DNA of 64,000 nt, from the NCBI GenBank assembly GCA_902729315.2, contig LR746270.1, positions 1,501,001 through 1,565,000 on the forward strand, in the 5' to 3' direction. Below the pieces are notes generated by a model. That model ran no database searches. It was not told where the DNA came from and was given only the letters and a program-made list of their open reading frames with translations. This DNA is from Spirodela intermedia (lineage: Eukaryota; Streptophyta; Magnoliopsida; Alismatales; Araceae). The translations under genes were made by a program, and so were the position numbers. Shown piece by piece: positions 34,880 to 48,311 of this stretch. Numbering within the stretch: the first letter of the stretch is position 1; each line of letters starts with the position of its first letter.

Positions 34880-37800
34880 GAATCTCGGAGGTATTATATA
34901 GGCATTTTTCCAGTTTCATTTGTTCTGTAAGTCCCTCAAAATGCTAGTTCGTTCTTGGTTTTTGTATATCCTTGAGACGCCCTTGTCTGTGTTTGAGCTT
35001 CAAACGTGAATTAACAACGAAACTCTTGTCTGTGTCACCAAGTTGCATTAATTCAGCGTCAGTTTTTGTGCATGATATATGCTGAGTTCTATAGTTTGCC
35101 CACCGTTCGGAATTAGGTCATGACAGCTTTACATGGTTTGAACTGTGTTTGTGAGGATTCATTGTGGGGAAAGTAGAATATTTTGGAATTGCTCTTTGAA
35201 CATTGTTTTTATGGATCATGGGTTGGGACTAGGACATGATTTTACGTTAGAGTTTGCAGAACACTCTGAGACATAGGACAATAAACCATAATTCGCTCCG
35301 TATGTTATGATGATAACATCGTATTCAACGGTGTACAGCCATTTATGGAAAAACCAGATATTTTCAAGTGAACTGAGTTTTCAAATGAAGCTTCTTCTTT
35401 AATCTTTAGTGTGTTGGCGGCGTTTCTCTCTTCAGAATAGCACATGTATAGCTTTGGCGAATGTATACTCTACGGCCATTGAAGAATCCATCTGTGGAGG
35501 CTTTAGCCGAAATCTTTGTTTAGATGTACTACAGCCAGGTTTTCTAATGTTCCTTTGATTAGTTCATTGAATACATGGTTACCATGGACTTGGGATGTAC
35601 ATTCTTTTCACATATCCAAGTAGAATCTAATATGGACATCAATGTAGCTTCTAAACGGCATAAAGGATTTTAGTTAAAGAATTTGAATAGGGTACATAAG
35701 TTGGTTGGTGCTTCAAAGAAAAATGAAAATTTTAAATGACACTGTAACCCATTGTCAGGACAAAATTATAATTTTAAAATAAATATAAAATGGATTTTAA
35801 GTAGAAAATATGCATTCTCTCTGTTCCTCCCCATCCCCTTGATTTTGCTTTAGACTTTTGTCAGTGGCATTGTAGCCTGAGGAAGAAGGCGGATGGAGTA
35901 GCAGCATGTGATGGTAGGTGATAACTGTAGGCTTTTCCTTGTTCCTGGCTCCTATCTTCGCATCTTATCTTCTTTTTCTTTGCCTTCCGTATCCTCTTAT
36001 TTCTCTTCTTTTCCTCTTCTTCATCAACCCTCTCTGGCTTATAGAAAAGTCTGGATTGTACCTTGCTAATTTTATGTGAGATCAGCTGAATCCTGGCTGA
36101 TTCAGTGGATATGCATGGTATTTTTTCAAGTGGGACTTTCTCTGTGTTCGAAATTAGAAGCAGTCAAATCCTCCGGGTTTGAATTTATTTAGTGAATCTG
36201 AGTAGATGCACTTCTTCGGCGTTCTCTAGCATCATACAGCTTGGAATTAAACCCGTGTACTGTATTTTTTCTATGCAATTGTGCTAGATTTCAGATATTT
36301 CTGTTAGAAAAGAGTTTTCCATGCATAGTAAAGTAGGATCTTGATCAATTATCCTATCAAAAGGATTAACATACATCGGAAATACTGTTTTTGCATTTTA
36401 ATCATGCGGACAAAAGAGACAAACGTCACTATTTCTTATGACCATCTGAACGACGGGTCATAATTGCTGTTATTGAGGAGCAATTATCTTCTTTCCTCGA
36501 GATTATTCTGCAATGACTTGAGAAGTGGATGGAAAAATGATTTTGCATGGGCCTGTGAAGCAGATCGGTTGTATATAGGTTTAAGATCAGCTATATTATT
36601 TCTTATAGTTCCTTTCCGTATTGCTTCCCCTTTTTCTTGTTGATTTTTTTTTTCCGGTGGATTCGATTAACATTTCTTTCTTAAGGGCCCAAATAGTTCG
36701 ACTGTTTTCTGGCTTTGGGATTGGTCAAAAACGGAGAAAAATGGACTGACATTATGTGACTGAGAAATGAGAGCCTGTCTTTGTGGCCGTCCTTGTTTTT
36801 TTTCTCAAAATAGATTTTAAGATGAAAGTTTTGGCAGAAAATATAAATCCAGAGTTTTATCAACTTCGTTTTCAGAATGAGTCTTTTCATTTGACTTTTT
36901 TGGGAAACTAATGCATGGGCGTTTCTCCGAACAGTTTTGTTGTTGGATTGTTTACTTTATTGCTCTGGTTTTAGTCCTTTTTCTTGAAATGGTTAAAACA
37001 AAAAAAAAAGGCTATAGCTGGTGTGTTGTATGTGATAAGTTGGTAGGGTTAGCCACTCGAGCCCACCTTGCAGAAGTCTCCAACTATGATCCTCGGTGAA
37101 TGTTTTTGCCAACTGATGGTATTAGCTTCTGTTTTAGTGACAGTCTCCATCCATATTTTATCGTTACTATGTAATTTTTCATTTTTGCAGAGACGTAGGG
37201 ACCGGTTAACATCATGTATTAGGGGACAGGTCTTTTCTCGTCCTCTAGGAGTTCATGAGAGGGGTAACATTGAAGAGAAACCTTCAGTAAATGCGGCAAA
37301 GAGAAATGCATGCACTTATTGATCTTGCTCTGTAGAGAATTGGCAATAAATCTTCTTATCGGGGAGGCTCAGGCTTCCAATCCAGGTTGTCAAACCTGCA
37401 GAAGGTCACGGGATGGATTTATGTTGTGGGCTTGAACCCCAAGACTAGGGTGAAAATCTATTGCTGCCCCGAATGAGTAATGACTGCCGAACATGAAGAA
37501 ATAATTGGTAAAAGCTAATAGATGATTGAGGAAAGCCGGGCCAAAAAGTTTTAGACAAAATCTAGCGGTTATGGGTGTTGACAGGCACATCATCAAGATA
37601 AAGTTGGAGAGCGGATTGATTTGCACTTTACGTGCCTATACATGGCCAAATTGTGAATGTACTGAGGGATTTAATAATCCAGAATTTCAGATTATTGTAT
37701 CCAAGCTGGAATAGAAAATATCCATTCACCAGCATGAGGGGTATCATGTGAAGGAATGTATATTTAGGAGTTCGACTCTCAGTTGGTCAGTTTCCTATTT

Positions 37801-40800
37801 CTTTAGCTTTCTATTTTGTTAGATAGTTTCCTTATTTCGTGGCCCTTGTACTCGTATATAACTAGCAGTCATCTATGATGTGAAAAAAGGAAAAAAGAGA
37901 TTTTTTTCCGCTGTATATCCTCCTAGGGTTAACGTCACTGTATACTTTCGACAAAGGGAAGTCCCAAATTGAGAGAAGAGCCATGAGAGTGGAGTGTTAA
38001 AGCTGCAAGAGATGTAGAGTGGTTCTGGGAGGATATATTTGATGATGGCATATCGGGAAGATTATCCTTGTCTAGCTTTCTAATGTGGGGATATGAGACT
38101 GTTGAAATAGGCGTCTCCCTTAGATGCTATGCTAAGAGGGCCAAGTTTAGGGGTTTATGTATGCTTCCCTTAGATGAGTGTCCCTCCTGATCATCGCTAG
38201 AGAATCCGCAGAGATATTGCTTGTAAACGGGTCTGGATGCCGTCAACTGGGGTAATGGACTTTTTCTGCAGTGGACATGCCCTGAGAAGAAGGAGGGAAG
38301 GTGGCTGACTTCCCGGAAAAGCATAATTACACCTGAAATGAGGCAGTAGTGACTAATGGAGACAAATAGAGATAAAGGATCGTGACCAAGGCTGGAACAA
38401 GATGTGCATCAAGATAAAGGTGGTTGCAGATTACTGATAATCAAAATACTTCAGAGATGAGAATTCAGTGAATTATGAAGGCCGGAAAAGATTGGAGAAT
38501 TGTGAGCAAGGTGAGAATTTCTCGGATTAGTAGTGATGCAAGCGCTCTGTAATGGTATGAACACAGAATGTCTGTAAGCCCTGCGGTTCTTAGAATAGCA
38601 GTTGATACATAATTCAGTCTCAGGGAGAATGAATTTGTCCCTGATTTGCGTTATTTTGAATGGGTTGAGACACTTACTGTGCAGATGGTACCTTACTAAG
38701 GAATTAAACTCATGTAATTTTAGAAATAAGATAAGATTAGGTACTACAAATGCTGTTGAGGTTATAAATTCGCTAAATATATGGTGGGGAATGGATATGG
38801 TTACTGGGTAATGTTGTTTAATATTAAATTTGCCAAGTATTTTTGCAATATGAATATAATTTATTTTGTCATTTCTTCTGTTTCTGTGGATTTGCTTGTT
38901 TTTATCACTTCAAATGCAGTGCTAACTATCACTATCATCATTCTGTTACACGAGATCCAAATTAGTTTTTTCTCAAGGAAAAATCAATCCTCTCGTTCGA
39001 GTTTATCACATATCTTAAAGATGTGATGCGTGAATGAATTCATTTGTCTCTTCATAGCGTCAGTCTATATTTTTCCGATCTTTATCTTCCAAAATTCATG
39101 CCTCACCGGTTTAGGTGTTCTTAATCCACTTCTTTCTATGGACTAAAGTGGCTGACACTGCTTTTCTCTGACTTGGTCATCATTTCTGCTAATCCAACCA
39201 TGCATTCAATGAAATAAACTTATTTGAGGTCCGATGTCTTTCTGCCTTTCCTGGATTTATCTTGGCATTCCAATTCCTCCCACCCTTTTCTTATCAGTAC
39301 AGGTTTTGTCATCGTGCGTTTCTCTTACTGGTCGTACAAATACCCTATACTGGCTAATTCTCAGCTTAATTAATTCCCTTTCGTACTCTAGAAAATTCTC
39401 TCCAATAATAGTAGAAATCACCTGGATTGCAATTCCAGGGATCCACCCCTCCCCCCTCTTCCTAAATTAGTGATCTACACGCGTTAAGGTGTTCGGGTGA
39501 GGCAGTTCTTGATTATTTAACCGAATTAGCCGAAGCATCTGATAAGTCATTTGGTGCAGTTTGGTCTTCACTTGGGCCCAGAGTTTTGGATTTTCTTGTA
39601 TTGGCTACAAACATCAAACGTCGATACAATCTAGGTTCAGTTGGGTGTTGGATTTAAGGCTGCATGGGGGCCTCATAACCCAACCCGGTTTGCTCTGCTG
39701 GCCTTTTCCCAGTACTGAGAGTAAACAGAATTAATTTTGTACTAGCATATGATCACAAGAACTCATCCATCATGACAGATAGGGCTACCCTCAGTACCCA
39801 GTAGAAGCCCACGGGCTTGGGAGTGTGCATCCCTCAGTCCAGTACCGTTCCAGTCATTAGAATCAAGGTTAAGGAACTTGGTTAAACATTGAAGCTTAAC
39901 ATATGAGAAATTCCAGTCAGATCGTATTGATTCATTCTACTGCAATCCATATGGCTTAGACCAACTCACTCTTGAATCCCATCAGCAAGTGCTCGAAGTT
40001 ATATGAAACTTACTTATTCAAAAAAAATAAAATAAAAATCATGGCCCATTTTAGCGTTACGCCCATTGTAAACCTCTGATAAGAGTATCTGATGCATGAA
40101 TAAACCCATGCTATTTCCTCACTGGATTGAATATCATAAAAGAAAATTTTATTATTGGGGGTCCTGGTTGAATGCCTGCCGAAAGTTGTGCTTCATGAGA
40201 TTTTGTCAGAACATAAAGCTGATTGTGTGAATATTTGCGTTGAGCTTTGGTACTGGAATTCTGGCTGCTGTCCCAACATGGCCTAGTTGGACGGCACTCA
40301 TCCTAGAATTCATTAGCAAAGGATCATTTTCACATATGCAAAAAAAAATAAAAAATCCACAATATCTGATTTATCTATATTTTTGTAAAAAATGGTTGGA
40401 TGTCCATGCAGGGTTTCATGTTCTCATTCATCAAGTTTTCAAGTGCATAAATGTACCAAGAACTTGCTAACCCTCCCATTCTGTCAATTTTTTTGAGTCC
40501 TGGTTCGAGCTTTAATTTCTTTTGTTGCCACTTAAGGCGTTTCCCCTGAACCTTTCCTCTTCCCTTCTATTGACTTTCCCTCTCTCTCTCTGTCTCTCTC
40601 TCTCTCTCTATCTCTATCTCTCTCTCATATTCGATGGGGTTTTCTCTTCCTCCGGCATCATCATCCTCGTTTCCTCAGTGGACCTAGAACGATGTTGATT
40701 TCCTATTGAATTTCTGTCTTTTGTTGGGACAATCTTCTCTTGTATCTCACGTAGCTACTCCTGTTTCACCCGCGCAGGGAATCTCTGAGCATACCTGCCA

Positions 40801-41273
40801 GCGAGCTGTCCAATGCCCCGTCCGTTGAAGAATCTTGGATGCCGGAAAACCTTTTTTCGTAAAAAAACAAAAAAAGAAGAAAAAGAAGAAGAAAAAAAAA
40901 AAGAAAAATGGAGAAAGTCTCGTTCAAGGGAAGGATGAATCTTAGCATTATGGAGATCTTCCCTGTTGCAAGTAGAGGGATCAGTCAGCTCTGGAGCGGT
41001 AAGTATATATGTGCCTTATATCAGTCAAACCTCAGCTGTTGGTCAACAACACCCCATCGTCCTCTCCAGCATCTAAATTTTTCAAGCATTATTCATGGCT
41101 GTCATCGATGTTCGATTTGATTCTACATTGTTGACCATTCTGTTGGACCCTGGACTTTGGTTTCGTCGCAGGATTTTAACCCGCTGGCCAAAGTGGGTTA
41201 CTGACCCCACTTTGGGCCCCGTGGTCAACGTTGGCCGATGTGATCTGGGCGAGGGATTCCGATCTTTCTCCTA

Positions 41274-41278
<5 letters not shown>

Positions 41279-41342
<64 letters not shown>
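41279..41342. repeat. (AG)32 perfect dinucleotide tract
   Basis: Thirty-two uninterrupted AG units, the longest perfect GA run in the window. Confidence 0.95.
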
Positions 41343-41344
<2 letters not shown>

Positions 41345-41606
41345 TGCTGGAGTTTCGTGGAGTGTTAGTGGGCCGGGAAGCCCATATCATAGCCCATTAA
41401 CTATTGAATACGGAAAGAAGTAGTCCTCCGACCTGAACCGGCCAAGGATCTCTTGGCCGGTTCAGGTCATTTGCATGGCCCAGCGCATTCATACTCCCGC
41501 CCCATCGCCCTCTCCCTCTTCACGTTAGGAACACAAACGAATGGAGAAAGCCCATCAACTAAGCAAAACAATGGAAATCTGTTAATTATGGAATTAATTA
41601 CAAGTG

Positions 41607-41608
<2 letters not shown>

Positions 41609-41646
<38 letters not shown>
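41609..41646. repeat. (CT)n tract
   Basis: A CT run of about 38 bp, some 270 bp after the (AG)32 tract and on the opposite phase. The two could form a hairpin or result from slippage. Confidence 0.9.
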
Positions 41647-41651
<5 letters not shown>

Positions 41652-42305
41652 GAATCGATGTTACCAAGCATCCAGATCCAGCCCTTCAAATCATCCAATC
41701 CTCATCGCTGTCATCTGGTTCCTGAAAACGAGCAATCATTAACTGTAAGTCATTACTCATTATGCGTGATTAATTCAGTTAACGTCCGCCGTCATTACCA
41801 CGACATCTCCTGTAAGCTCAACCTACAAGAAGTCAACAGCCTCTACCCAAGTTGACTTAGGGGCCAAAGCCCATACATTGGGTTTGACTAGATAAGGGTC
41901 CAAATTTCTATTTCTACCCATGTCACTTCCACACTTTCAAATTTTCAAAATCATTATTATTTCATCCTTTCTATTTAGACGTGTATTTTTTTTTTATAAT
42001 GCATCCCTTTAAAATGAAAAAAAAAAAAGCATCATCCATGCCGCTTGGTGAGCCGTCTTTTCAGGACTCACGTAAACCCTGGTCAACCCATCCCCATAGA
42101 GAAAAAACTAGTACGAATCAGGGGAGCAAAGCCCCTCCTCCTACCAGCCTGTCTAATCCCCATCCTTCAACAGGGCCCAGCCTATTGAAGCTCAAGACCC
42201 ATTTCCCATCTCATGTGGCTGACTCTCTCTTTCTCTCTCTCTCATCAGATGGGTCACATGGGTCCGGCCCATTGCCCATTTTCTGAGCTTTTCCCTGGGC
42301 CTGGG

Positions 42306-45300
42306 TCAGACATGGTTGGGCCTTTTCGAGGTACATGCAGCGGCAGAAAAACCAGTTCTACTAACCTTCACATCAGACAACGGCTTCTTGGAGCTGCCGC
42401 GCAGCCTACTGCTGGAACCTGGATAAGAAGAAGTTTAATAATGCAGTCCAGACAGCAACATAAAGACGAGGAAAAAGGGGGGGGAGGGGGAGAGAGGAAA
42501 TGTTTAGAGGGTCATACATACCCCTTGTCCTGGGGGAACTGCAGCCTGCACCGGTTTTCGATATCTGAGAATCACAAAACCATGTAAGAATTGTTATCTA
42601 TAAAGATCATATGATAGTAAAATCATATTATCCGTATCAGAAACAGAGGCAGATTCAGCCTAGAGCATCAGGAACAAGGCCATCAGTGTAAATGACTTTA
42701 CTGAACAGGAGGGAGCTTTTTAACTGTAAAAATTTAGGACTTCAAAATGGCCATGGCGATCAAGGCAGTACTGAATCATTTTCGAGCCATGCAAATAGGC
42801 ATCATCTTTTCTATGTTCAAAATAGTAAATAAGAGAATAAATCGTAATATTCTTAACACGAAAAATTCAAGTCAACTGCAGATATTGTTTTCTCCAGAAT
42901 GGAATGGAGTAGGTTGATAACCATAAAAATAAATATGCACATAAATAGTTTACGCCAAAAATAAGATACTAATGTGGCTGTTCGTGTTGGCATTGCTCAT
43001 CTTGGTGATGGCTTACAGTGACTTTAATAAAGCGTAAAAATACCTTATAGATGATAAAAATTACCTAAAGTACAAATCATTATGCCATATGAGTATCATA
43101 TGTATGAACAAGCTAAAATGATTCATCAAGGTAAATTCTCACCTTCACTTTGTCAAACAAGGTGGATAACGTGGCCTGCACGAGTGCACCCCGCTTACTA
43201 CCAGATTTCACCTGGGGAATTTCTGCAGAAGGATCGCCCTTGATCTTTCTTGTCGATTGACTCTTTACTTCTCCGCACTCCTTATGTGAGAGGGATGTTT
43301 CAAGGGTGGGATCCTCGTTTAGTACTAGAAGTCAAGGACAACGAACCACAAAAGAGCAGTACAAGATTTGACGAGCTGAAATGGGAAGAAATGGTCATTC
43401 GACTTATTGGATAAATAATTGTGAGAAGAGAAAGAAGACCAATTAACCCTGCAATCTCTCCTCTTTACGTTCAAAGTAGATAAGATGGGCCTGCTACACT
43501 ATAAAAACTACAAAAAAAGCCAGCATAAATGATTAAAATATGGATATGAGCAAGCTTGGAGCTCTTTATTGCACTACTGCGTCTGCCATGGATCTCCTCT
43601 GACACGTTGGTTTCATCTGCTACGCTACTGCTAGAATCATCTCCAGAAGATTCTGCAAAACTAAGGAAAAAAAAAAGGGGTAAGCAAATAATTACGGGTA
43701 AGATGACTTCAGTAGACAGTATCGACATGAAAATGGTCGAAAATGAATGAGGCAAAGACTAAAGAGACTAGCATAATCGGATATAGATGTAGAATAAAAC
43801 ATGAATACATTCGATTAAAGTATGTTTCCAAATGAAAGAGGAGGTTAGTAATTCCTCCATTCCCCTCTTGATCACTCAATCAGCTAACGAAATCTCAGAT
43901 ATGTATAATTTTGCCAATGAGATGCTTTTAAATTTTCTTAACGCCAAGATATGTGATAATCTAGCCAGATCAGAGATACAAAACCCATAGCTCGCCAAAG
44001 GTTCTAACCAACAAAGTCCTGCGTAAAGTAAGGCCCATTTGAAAAAAGTGGTCATATGATTAATATTAGGAAAGGATGAGGCTTCATTGCATTGAAAATA
44101 GAGGAATGGAATTTTACATCTATAGAACGACTAGCATGACGAACAAAGTGGTAACTGATGATCAGAAGACAGAATTGATTACTCCGTGAAAGATGAATAT
44201 ATTTTTTGATATTTGAATAAGTCTCATACTTAAATGATTTTCCAGCTGTTCTTGCAGACTGTCTGACCGGTGTCTCCTGCTTTGTGTTTTCTAGCTTATC
44301 CCTGACAACTGTCCCATAACTATCGGATGCACCATCGCTCAACTCAATCTCTGCTGAACTTTGTTCAGAAATTTCTTTAACTTGTTTGCTTAAAAGCGGC
44401 ATGTCCTCACGTGCTGCACCAGCTCCACCTTTAAAATCACAGTCTGAGTTTTTTTCCTGGAAGAGAATTGTAAACAGTTATAGTCTGCCACTATGATATT
44501 CTATGAAACTTATACGACTTCATTTGGATTACAAAAAAAACAAAAACAAAAAAACTAAACAGACCGCATCGAGATCCTCTGGGAAATCAAGTCGGATTTC
44601 ATCTGGATTTTCCTCCCGAGATCCAATCCACCACGCCTCAGAAAATACAACCTAGCATAACAGGAAACGGTCAAATACCAATGAACTAAAATATTACGGG
44701 GAACAAAAGATTGAAATAGAACATGACGGAAAATTCACAGAGCATACAACGTGAAAAAGTAAATGATCATGTAAGTACACAGGCGATCAATAACATGGTT
44801 TCCGCTAAGCAACTATATCTGATGTGTAAGCTCTTCCATTTACATTTTTGGATTAACAAGAAGTGAACTAAATGAAAGATTTATACAAGCAAGAAAAAGG
44901 AAGACATTCCTTCAAAGCTCAGTGTAAGGAACAACAGAGCTATAACGTATCACAGTGGAAAACTGTAACTGAGCACTTTCAATTAGACCAAAAACAAAAA
45001 TGTCCATTTTCTTTTATATCTGTGCAGCTTTTCCATTTGAGAGTCAGTAAACGAACATGGTTATACAACTCGAGAGTTATCTAGTGGTCATGCTTGAGGA
45101 CGTTTATAACTACATCGAGAAGGATACTGTTAGGCCCTAGTGGGCCTAACTACTATTGGCCAAGGAGAGGGGCCTTAAGGGCCCAGCACCTCCTCTCGAA
45201 GGGACCAAACAATCCCTTCAAGTGAAGGACAGCTAGATCTTTTCCCTACACAAGGAAAATCTATATTAGGGCTTAGGTCGTAGAGGGGAAGGGATATCGA

Positions 45301-46926
45301 GGAGTATTCTAGGCCAGCTGCAGCTGAGGGAGAGCAGGGCCTCTCAAATGTCCCCACTCGTTGTAGGGTTTCTTTGGAGACCAGACAATACTTCCTTAGT
45401 TATTGCTATTGCCTCTTTTTCTTCTATTTGGCTGCGGAGAATCTCGCGGGGAAGAAGGAGGCCCATTAGATATATAAATCATACAGAAAACAAGAAAAAA
45501 GGTGCATTCTCAGAGAAACAGTTTATTCTTGCGTATGATTGAGAGATCCAAGAGAAGTCTAGGCAAGACTCCTGGGAAAAAATTGCACGTACCCCTCACT
45601 CTTTCCGAGATCCAATGAATACGTTATACAAGCCGATTATTAAAACTTCAGACCTCTTCGTTCCTAATCTCTGGCTCCATAAAATGCCATGTGGACATTT
45701 ATGACCACATGACATCTTCATCTATTCTTTCGTGTGTTGTGAATGCATTAGTGTAACTAATTCAAGGCCTAAAGATCGAATGGGTATGACATGTGTACCA
45801 TCCCTTCCTATTTAGTAACATTTTACTTCTTTTTACAGGGCACTTGCTGAATGTTTGGTGAGAATTAAAGAAACAAGAAATTGGATCAAATTGCCGTCAT
45901 TCGTTATATCATAACTTCTCCGTCAATATTTATTTCTGCATCACTTTGTCTCATCCTATCGTTTTCATTTCCCAATCGCAAATGAACTTTCCAGTAATTT
46001 CCTTCATAAACACTATCAAAACATCTCCATTTATTGTTAGGATAGAGGAAAAAAATTCTTCACTTACCTAAAAAAATGTTCTTCCATCTTCTTACATAAT
46101 ACAGGGAAACGATGGGCCTAAAATATCTGGACTGTTTGATATTTTAAAATGACAACGAAGAACCTTAATCACAGTCAAGTAAACGCATGAGGTTACCCGC
46201 TGTGAAAAGCGAACAAAGGGTTAGGCAGGTAGTAAGGGCCATCTGACTTCCAGCTATGTGTCGTGCGGATATCTAACCAGAGACCGACGATATTCAGATT
46301 TACAAAATACCCAATGCACGTACTAATAGCTAAAGAGAACATAAAGAACAATGTTAAAAAAGTGAAAACGCGAGATGGCAAGATATCAACCATATTCTCG
46401 AATGAATCCTCGCATAGTACACCCTTGGAAGATTTTGAGAACTGCAGAGTCAAATACTTGTTCTTCGGATAGACGACAGTCCCAAACAGCTTCATCCGTC
46501 CCTGAAATAAGTAAAATATCTATAAAATCCACACTGAGTATGTCATACGAGCCACGACCTCAATCCTATCCTCCTACAACGACTAATTTTCAAGAAGAGA
46601 AGAGTCGCTTCTTCCAGTACCTGTGGGAACTCGAGATAGAGCACGGGATTCCGCGTGTTGAGGTTAGCGAGCTCCCCGATCTTCCCACCAGAAACGGGAG
46701 CAAGGAGACCGGGGAGGGAGAAGAGGAACTTGTTCTTCCTCTGCCCCTTCTTGACGATGTCCCTCCCACGGTGCTTCAGCACAACTTTGGAAGGCTCGAT
46801 CGGCCTGAGCGGCTTGGCCGGCGAGCGGGAGAGGAGATTCCGGGAGAAGGCGGCGTTCTTCAGCCTCTTCCTCTCGGCCTCGTGTTCCGCCGCCGGTGCC
46901 TCCCCGTTATCGACCTTCTTCACCAT
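42306..46926 (-). CDS. RHL1: ROOT HAIRLESS 1 (topoisomerase VI-associated DNA-binding protein)
   Basis: RHL1 is a nuclear DNA-binding component of the plant topoisomerase VI complex needed for endoreduplication and root-hair growth. Eight coding exons join in phase: 46926-46621, 46501-46391, 44651-44565, 44456-44230, 43660-43578, 43324-43143, 42564-42522 and 42418-42306 (TGA), about 383 aa. The conserved N-terminal half includes PIEPSKVVLKHRGRDIVKKG, NKFLFSLPGLLAPVSGGKIG, MKLFGTVVYPKNKYLTLQFS and VVFSEAWWIGSREENPDEIR. The C-terminal half is Ser-rich and poorly conserved. The last exon may be longer or spliced once more: a donor-like gtta lies after PLSDVK, and I read through it to the first stop. 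Intron 2 (44652-46390) is long and carries a possible LTR fragment. An in-frame ATG at 47028 exists, but 46926 starts the family-like sequence. Confidence 0.88.
45128..45521. mobile_element. Possible solo LTR/LTR fragment in RHL1 intron 2
   Basis: A block beginning tgttaggccctag and ending ...gaaaca differs in composition from the surrounding AT-rich intron and has the TG...CA outline of an LTR. No target-site duplication was found and the family is not recognised, so this is tentative. Confidence 0.3.
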
Positions 46927-47402
46927 TCTTCTTCCCTCTGCGCGGGAAGGGCAAGGCGGGCTGCGCTGAAGACGACCTGAAGCCGATCGATCTATCGGAC
47001 GCCCTTCCTTCATAATCATATGACTCAACGGGCCGAGATAATGGGCGTTTTTACTTTAGGCCCATAAAACACACGACATCCGAACAATTTAATTGTTTGG
47101 TCTAATATTGGGTTGCGATCAACCCAATTCATAAATCAAGCCCACGAGTCGCCAACGTGGGAGCGAAAACGGCCCAGAAGAGCCCATAAGCTCCTAGGGC
47201 CAGACCTCAATATTGCCACGTGGACAGAAAGTCCACGTGGCAAAAGAAATAACTAGATTTGTTTCTTAAAGCAGGAAATTACATAATTAAATACGAAAGA
47301 AGCAAATAATCCAATATTTCCGCCTCTCCCCCTCCGTTTTGCTATGGGCGATGCCTTTTCCGGGGTTTGGAAGGCCGGAAAAGAGGGGATATAGGGGGGA
47401 TT
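46927..47402. promoter_or_regulatory. RHL1 promoter / EBP2 3' flank
   Basis: About 475 bp between two minus-strand genes. It contains CCACGTGG-type G-box cores (cacgtggac at 47218 and cacgtggca at 47234). These are bZIP/bHLH-type sites by sequence; use is inferred. Confidence 0.5.
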
Positions 47403-48311
47403 TCACATATTCTTCTTCCTCTTCTTCGAGGAGAAATCGCTTTTGTTGAAGCCCCTCAGGTCGTCGGTGGTCGCGGCGTTGTTTTGCTTCTTCAGTCCCT
47501 TCCTTCCGCCATAGCCGAACTTGGAGTCCCTCCTCTCCCTCTTCCTGTTCGCCTTCTCCTTCCCTCCGACATTTCTCTTCCCGGAACCTCCTGACCGGTC
47601 ACCGGGCGCCACTCCGGGCCTCTTCTTCTTGGACCTCTCAAACCCGCCGCCGCCGCCGCCGCCGCCGCCGTCGCCGTCGAAGTTGAAGCCCAGATCTTCG
47701 CCCTTGTCGGCGCCGAACCCGCTCCGCTGCCTCTGCTTCCTCCACTTCTTCACCGACTCGATGTCCTCCTTCTTCTGCTTGGCCCGCTCCTTGAGCTTGA
47801 CGGCCTGGACCTCCTTCGCCATCTTCTTCGACTCTCTGGCCTTCTTCCTCTCCTCGGCCTCCTCGATCTTCTTCTTCTGCTCCAGAAGTCTCCCCTTCAC
47901 CTTCAGCATGTGGCTGTCCGTCTTCACCATCTCCGCGTAGTAGTCCGGCGGCCTGAAGAAGGCGACTCCCCGAGAGTGGAGCTTCGCGTACGCCTGCCGG
48001 GTGCCCTCCAATGCCTGCGTGTAGAACGCCAGCTCCCTCACGATGTCGTCGTTCACGTCCAGATCCTTATCCTCCTCGAGGTCAACGGCGAGCTTGTGGA
48101 TCCAGTCCACGTTCTCCGGCCAGCAGATGTCCTCCAGCTTCTCGAGGATGCCCTCCCTGTTGTAGATGGCTCTCTTAGAGGGCTCGCTCGACGGCACCTC
48201 CTCTGATTCAGAATCTGACCCGGAACCGAGCTCGGACTCTGATTCATCGTCGTTCCTCCCCATGAAATCCTCCTTACCCAGAAAGAGGTCTTCTCTCCTG
48301 ATGCCGCCCAT
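47403..48311 (-). CDS. EBP2: rRNA-processing protein EBP2
   Basis: A nucleolar assembly factor for the 60S ribosomal subunit (27S pre-rRNA processing). It is an intronless coding region of 302 aa. The N-terminus is acidic with a Ser/Glu/Asp run. The EBP2 core starts near residue 55 (NREGILEKLEDICWPENVDW, IHKLAVDLEEDKDLDVNDDI, RELAFYTQALEGTRQAYAKL, GVAFFRPPDYYAEMVKTDSH). A Lys/Glu coiled segment, a poly-Gly run (GCC repeat at 47644-47672) and a Lys/Arg-rich C-terminus ending KKRKKNM follow. The start is the ATG at 48311. This gene is the source of the truncated copy at 55402-55883. Confidence 0.93.
   Translation of the reverse strand: MGGIRREDLFLGKEDFMGRNDDESESELGSGSDSESEEVPSSEPSKRAIYNREGILEKLEDICWPENVDWIHKLAVDLEEDKDLDVNDDIVRELAFYTQALEGTRQAYAKLHSRGVAFFRPPDYYAEMVKTDSHMLKVKGRLLEQKKKIEEAEERKKARESKKMAKEVQAVKLKERAKQKKEDIESVKKWRKQRQRSGFGADKGEDLGFNFDGDGGGGGGGGGFERSKKKRPGVAPGDRSGGSGKRNVGGKEKANRKRERRDSKFGYGGRKGLKKQNNAATTDDLRGFNKSDFSSKKRKKNM

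Larger units (their letters stand above)
34880..42305. other. 7.4-kb region without a confident gene
   Basis: The first few hundred bases should be the RING 3' UTR. The rest is AT-rich with no ORF that I can place in a family. A short ORF at 40908 followed by a good donor (gtaagt at 41001) is isolated. A stretch near 37740-37920 has the look of a retroelement LTR (TTTCCTAT-rich, TATA-like, GA-rich end) but no ends could be defined. CT/GA runs lie at 40577-40626, 41279-41342 and 41609-41646. The right end flanks the RHL1 3' end. Confidence 0.5.

Noticed and set aside
37740-37925. LTR-like stretch downstream of the RING gene
   Set aside because: Composition is suggestive, but I could not find TG...CA ends, a target-site duplication or internal domains.
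39234-39470. ORF with a YLGIPI-like stretch, recalling a non-LTR retrotransposon RT
   Set aside because: Only about six residues match and no flanking RT motifs or poly-A tail are visible; chance is more likely.
40908-41000. Short ORF (MEKVSFKGRMNL...) followed by a strong donor gtaagt, possible first exon
   Set aside because: No matching downstream exon or family resemblance; kept only as a note in the region entry.
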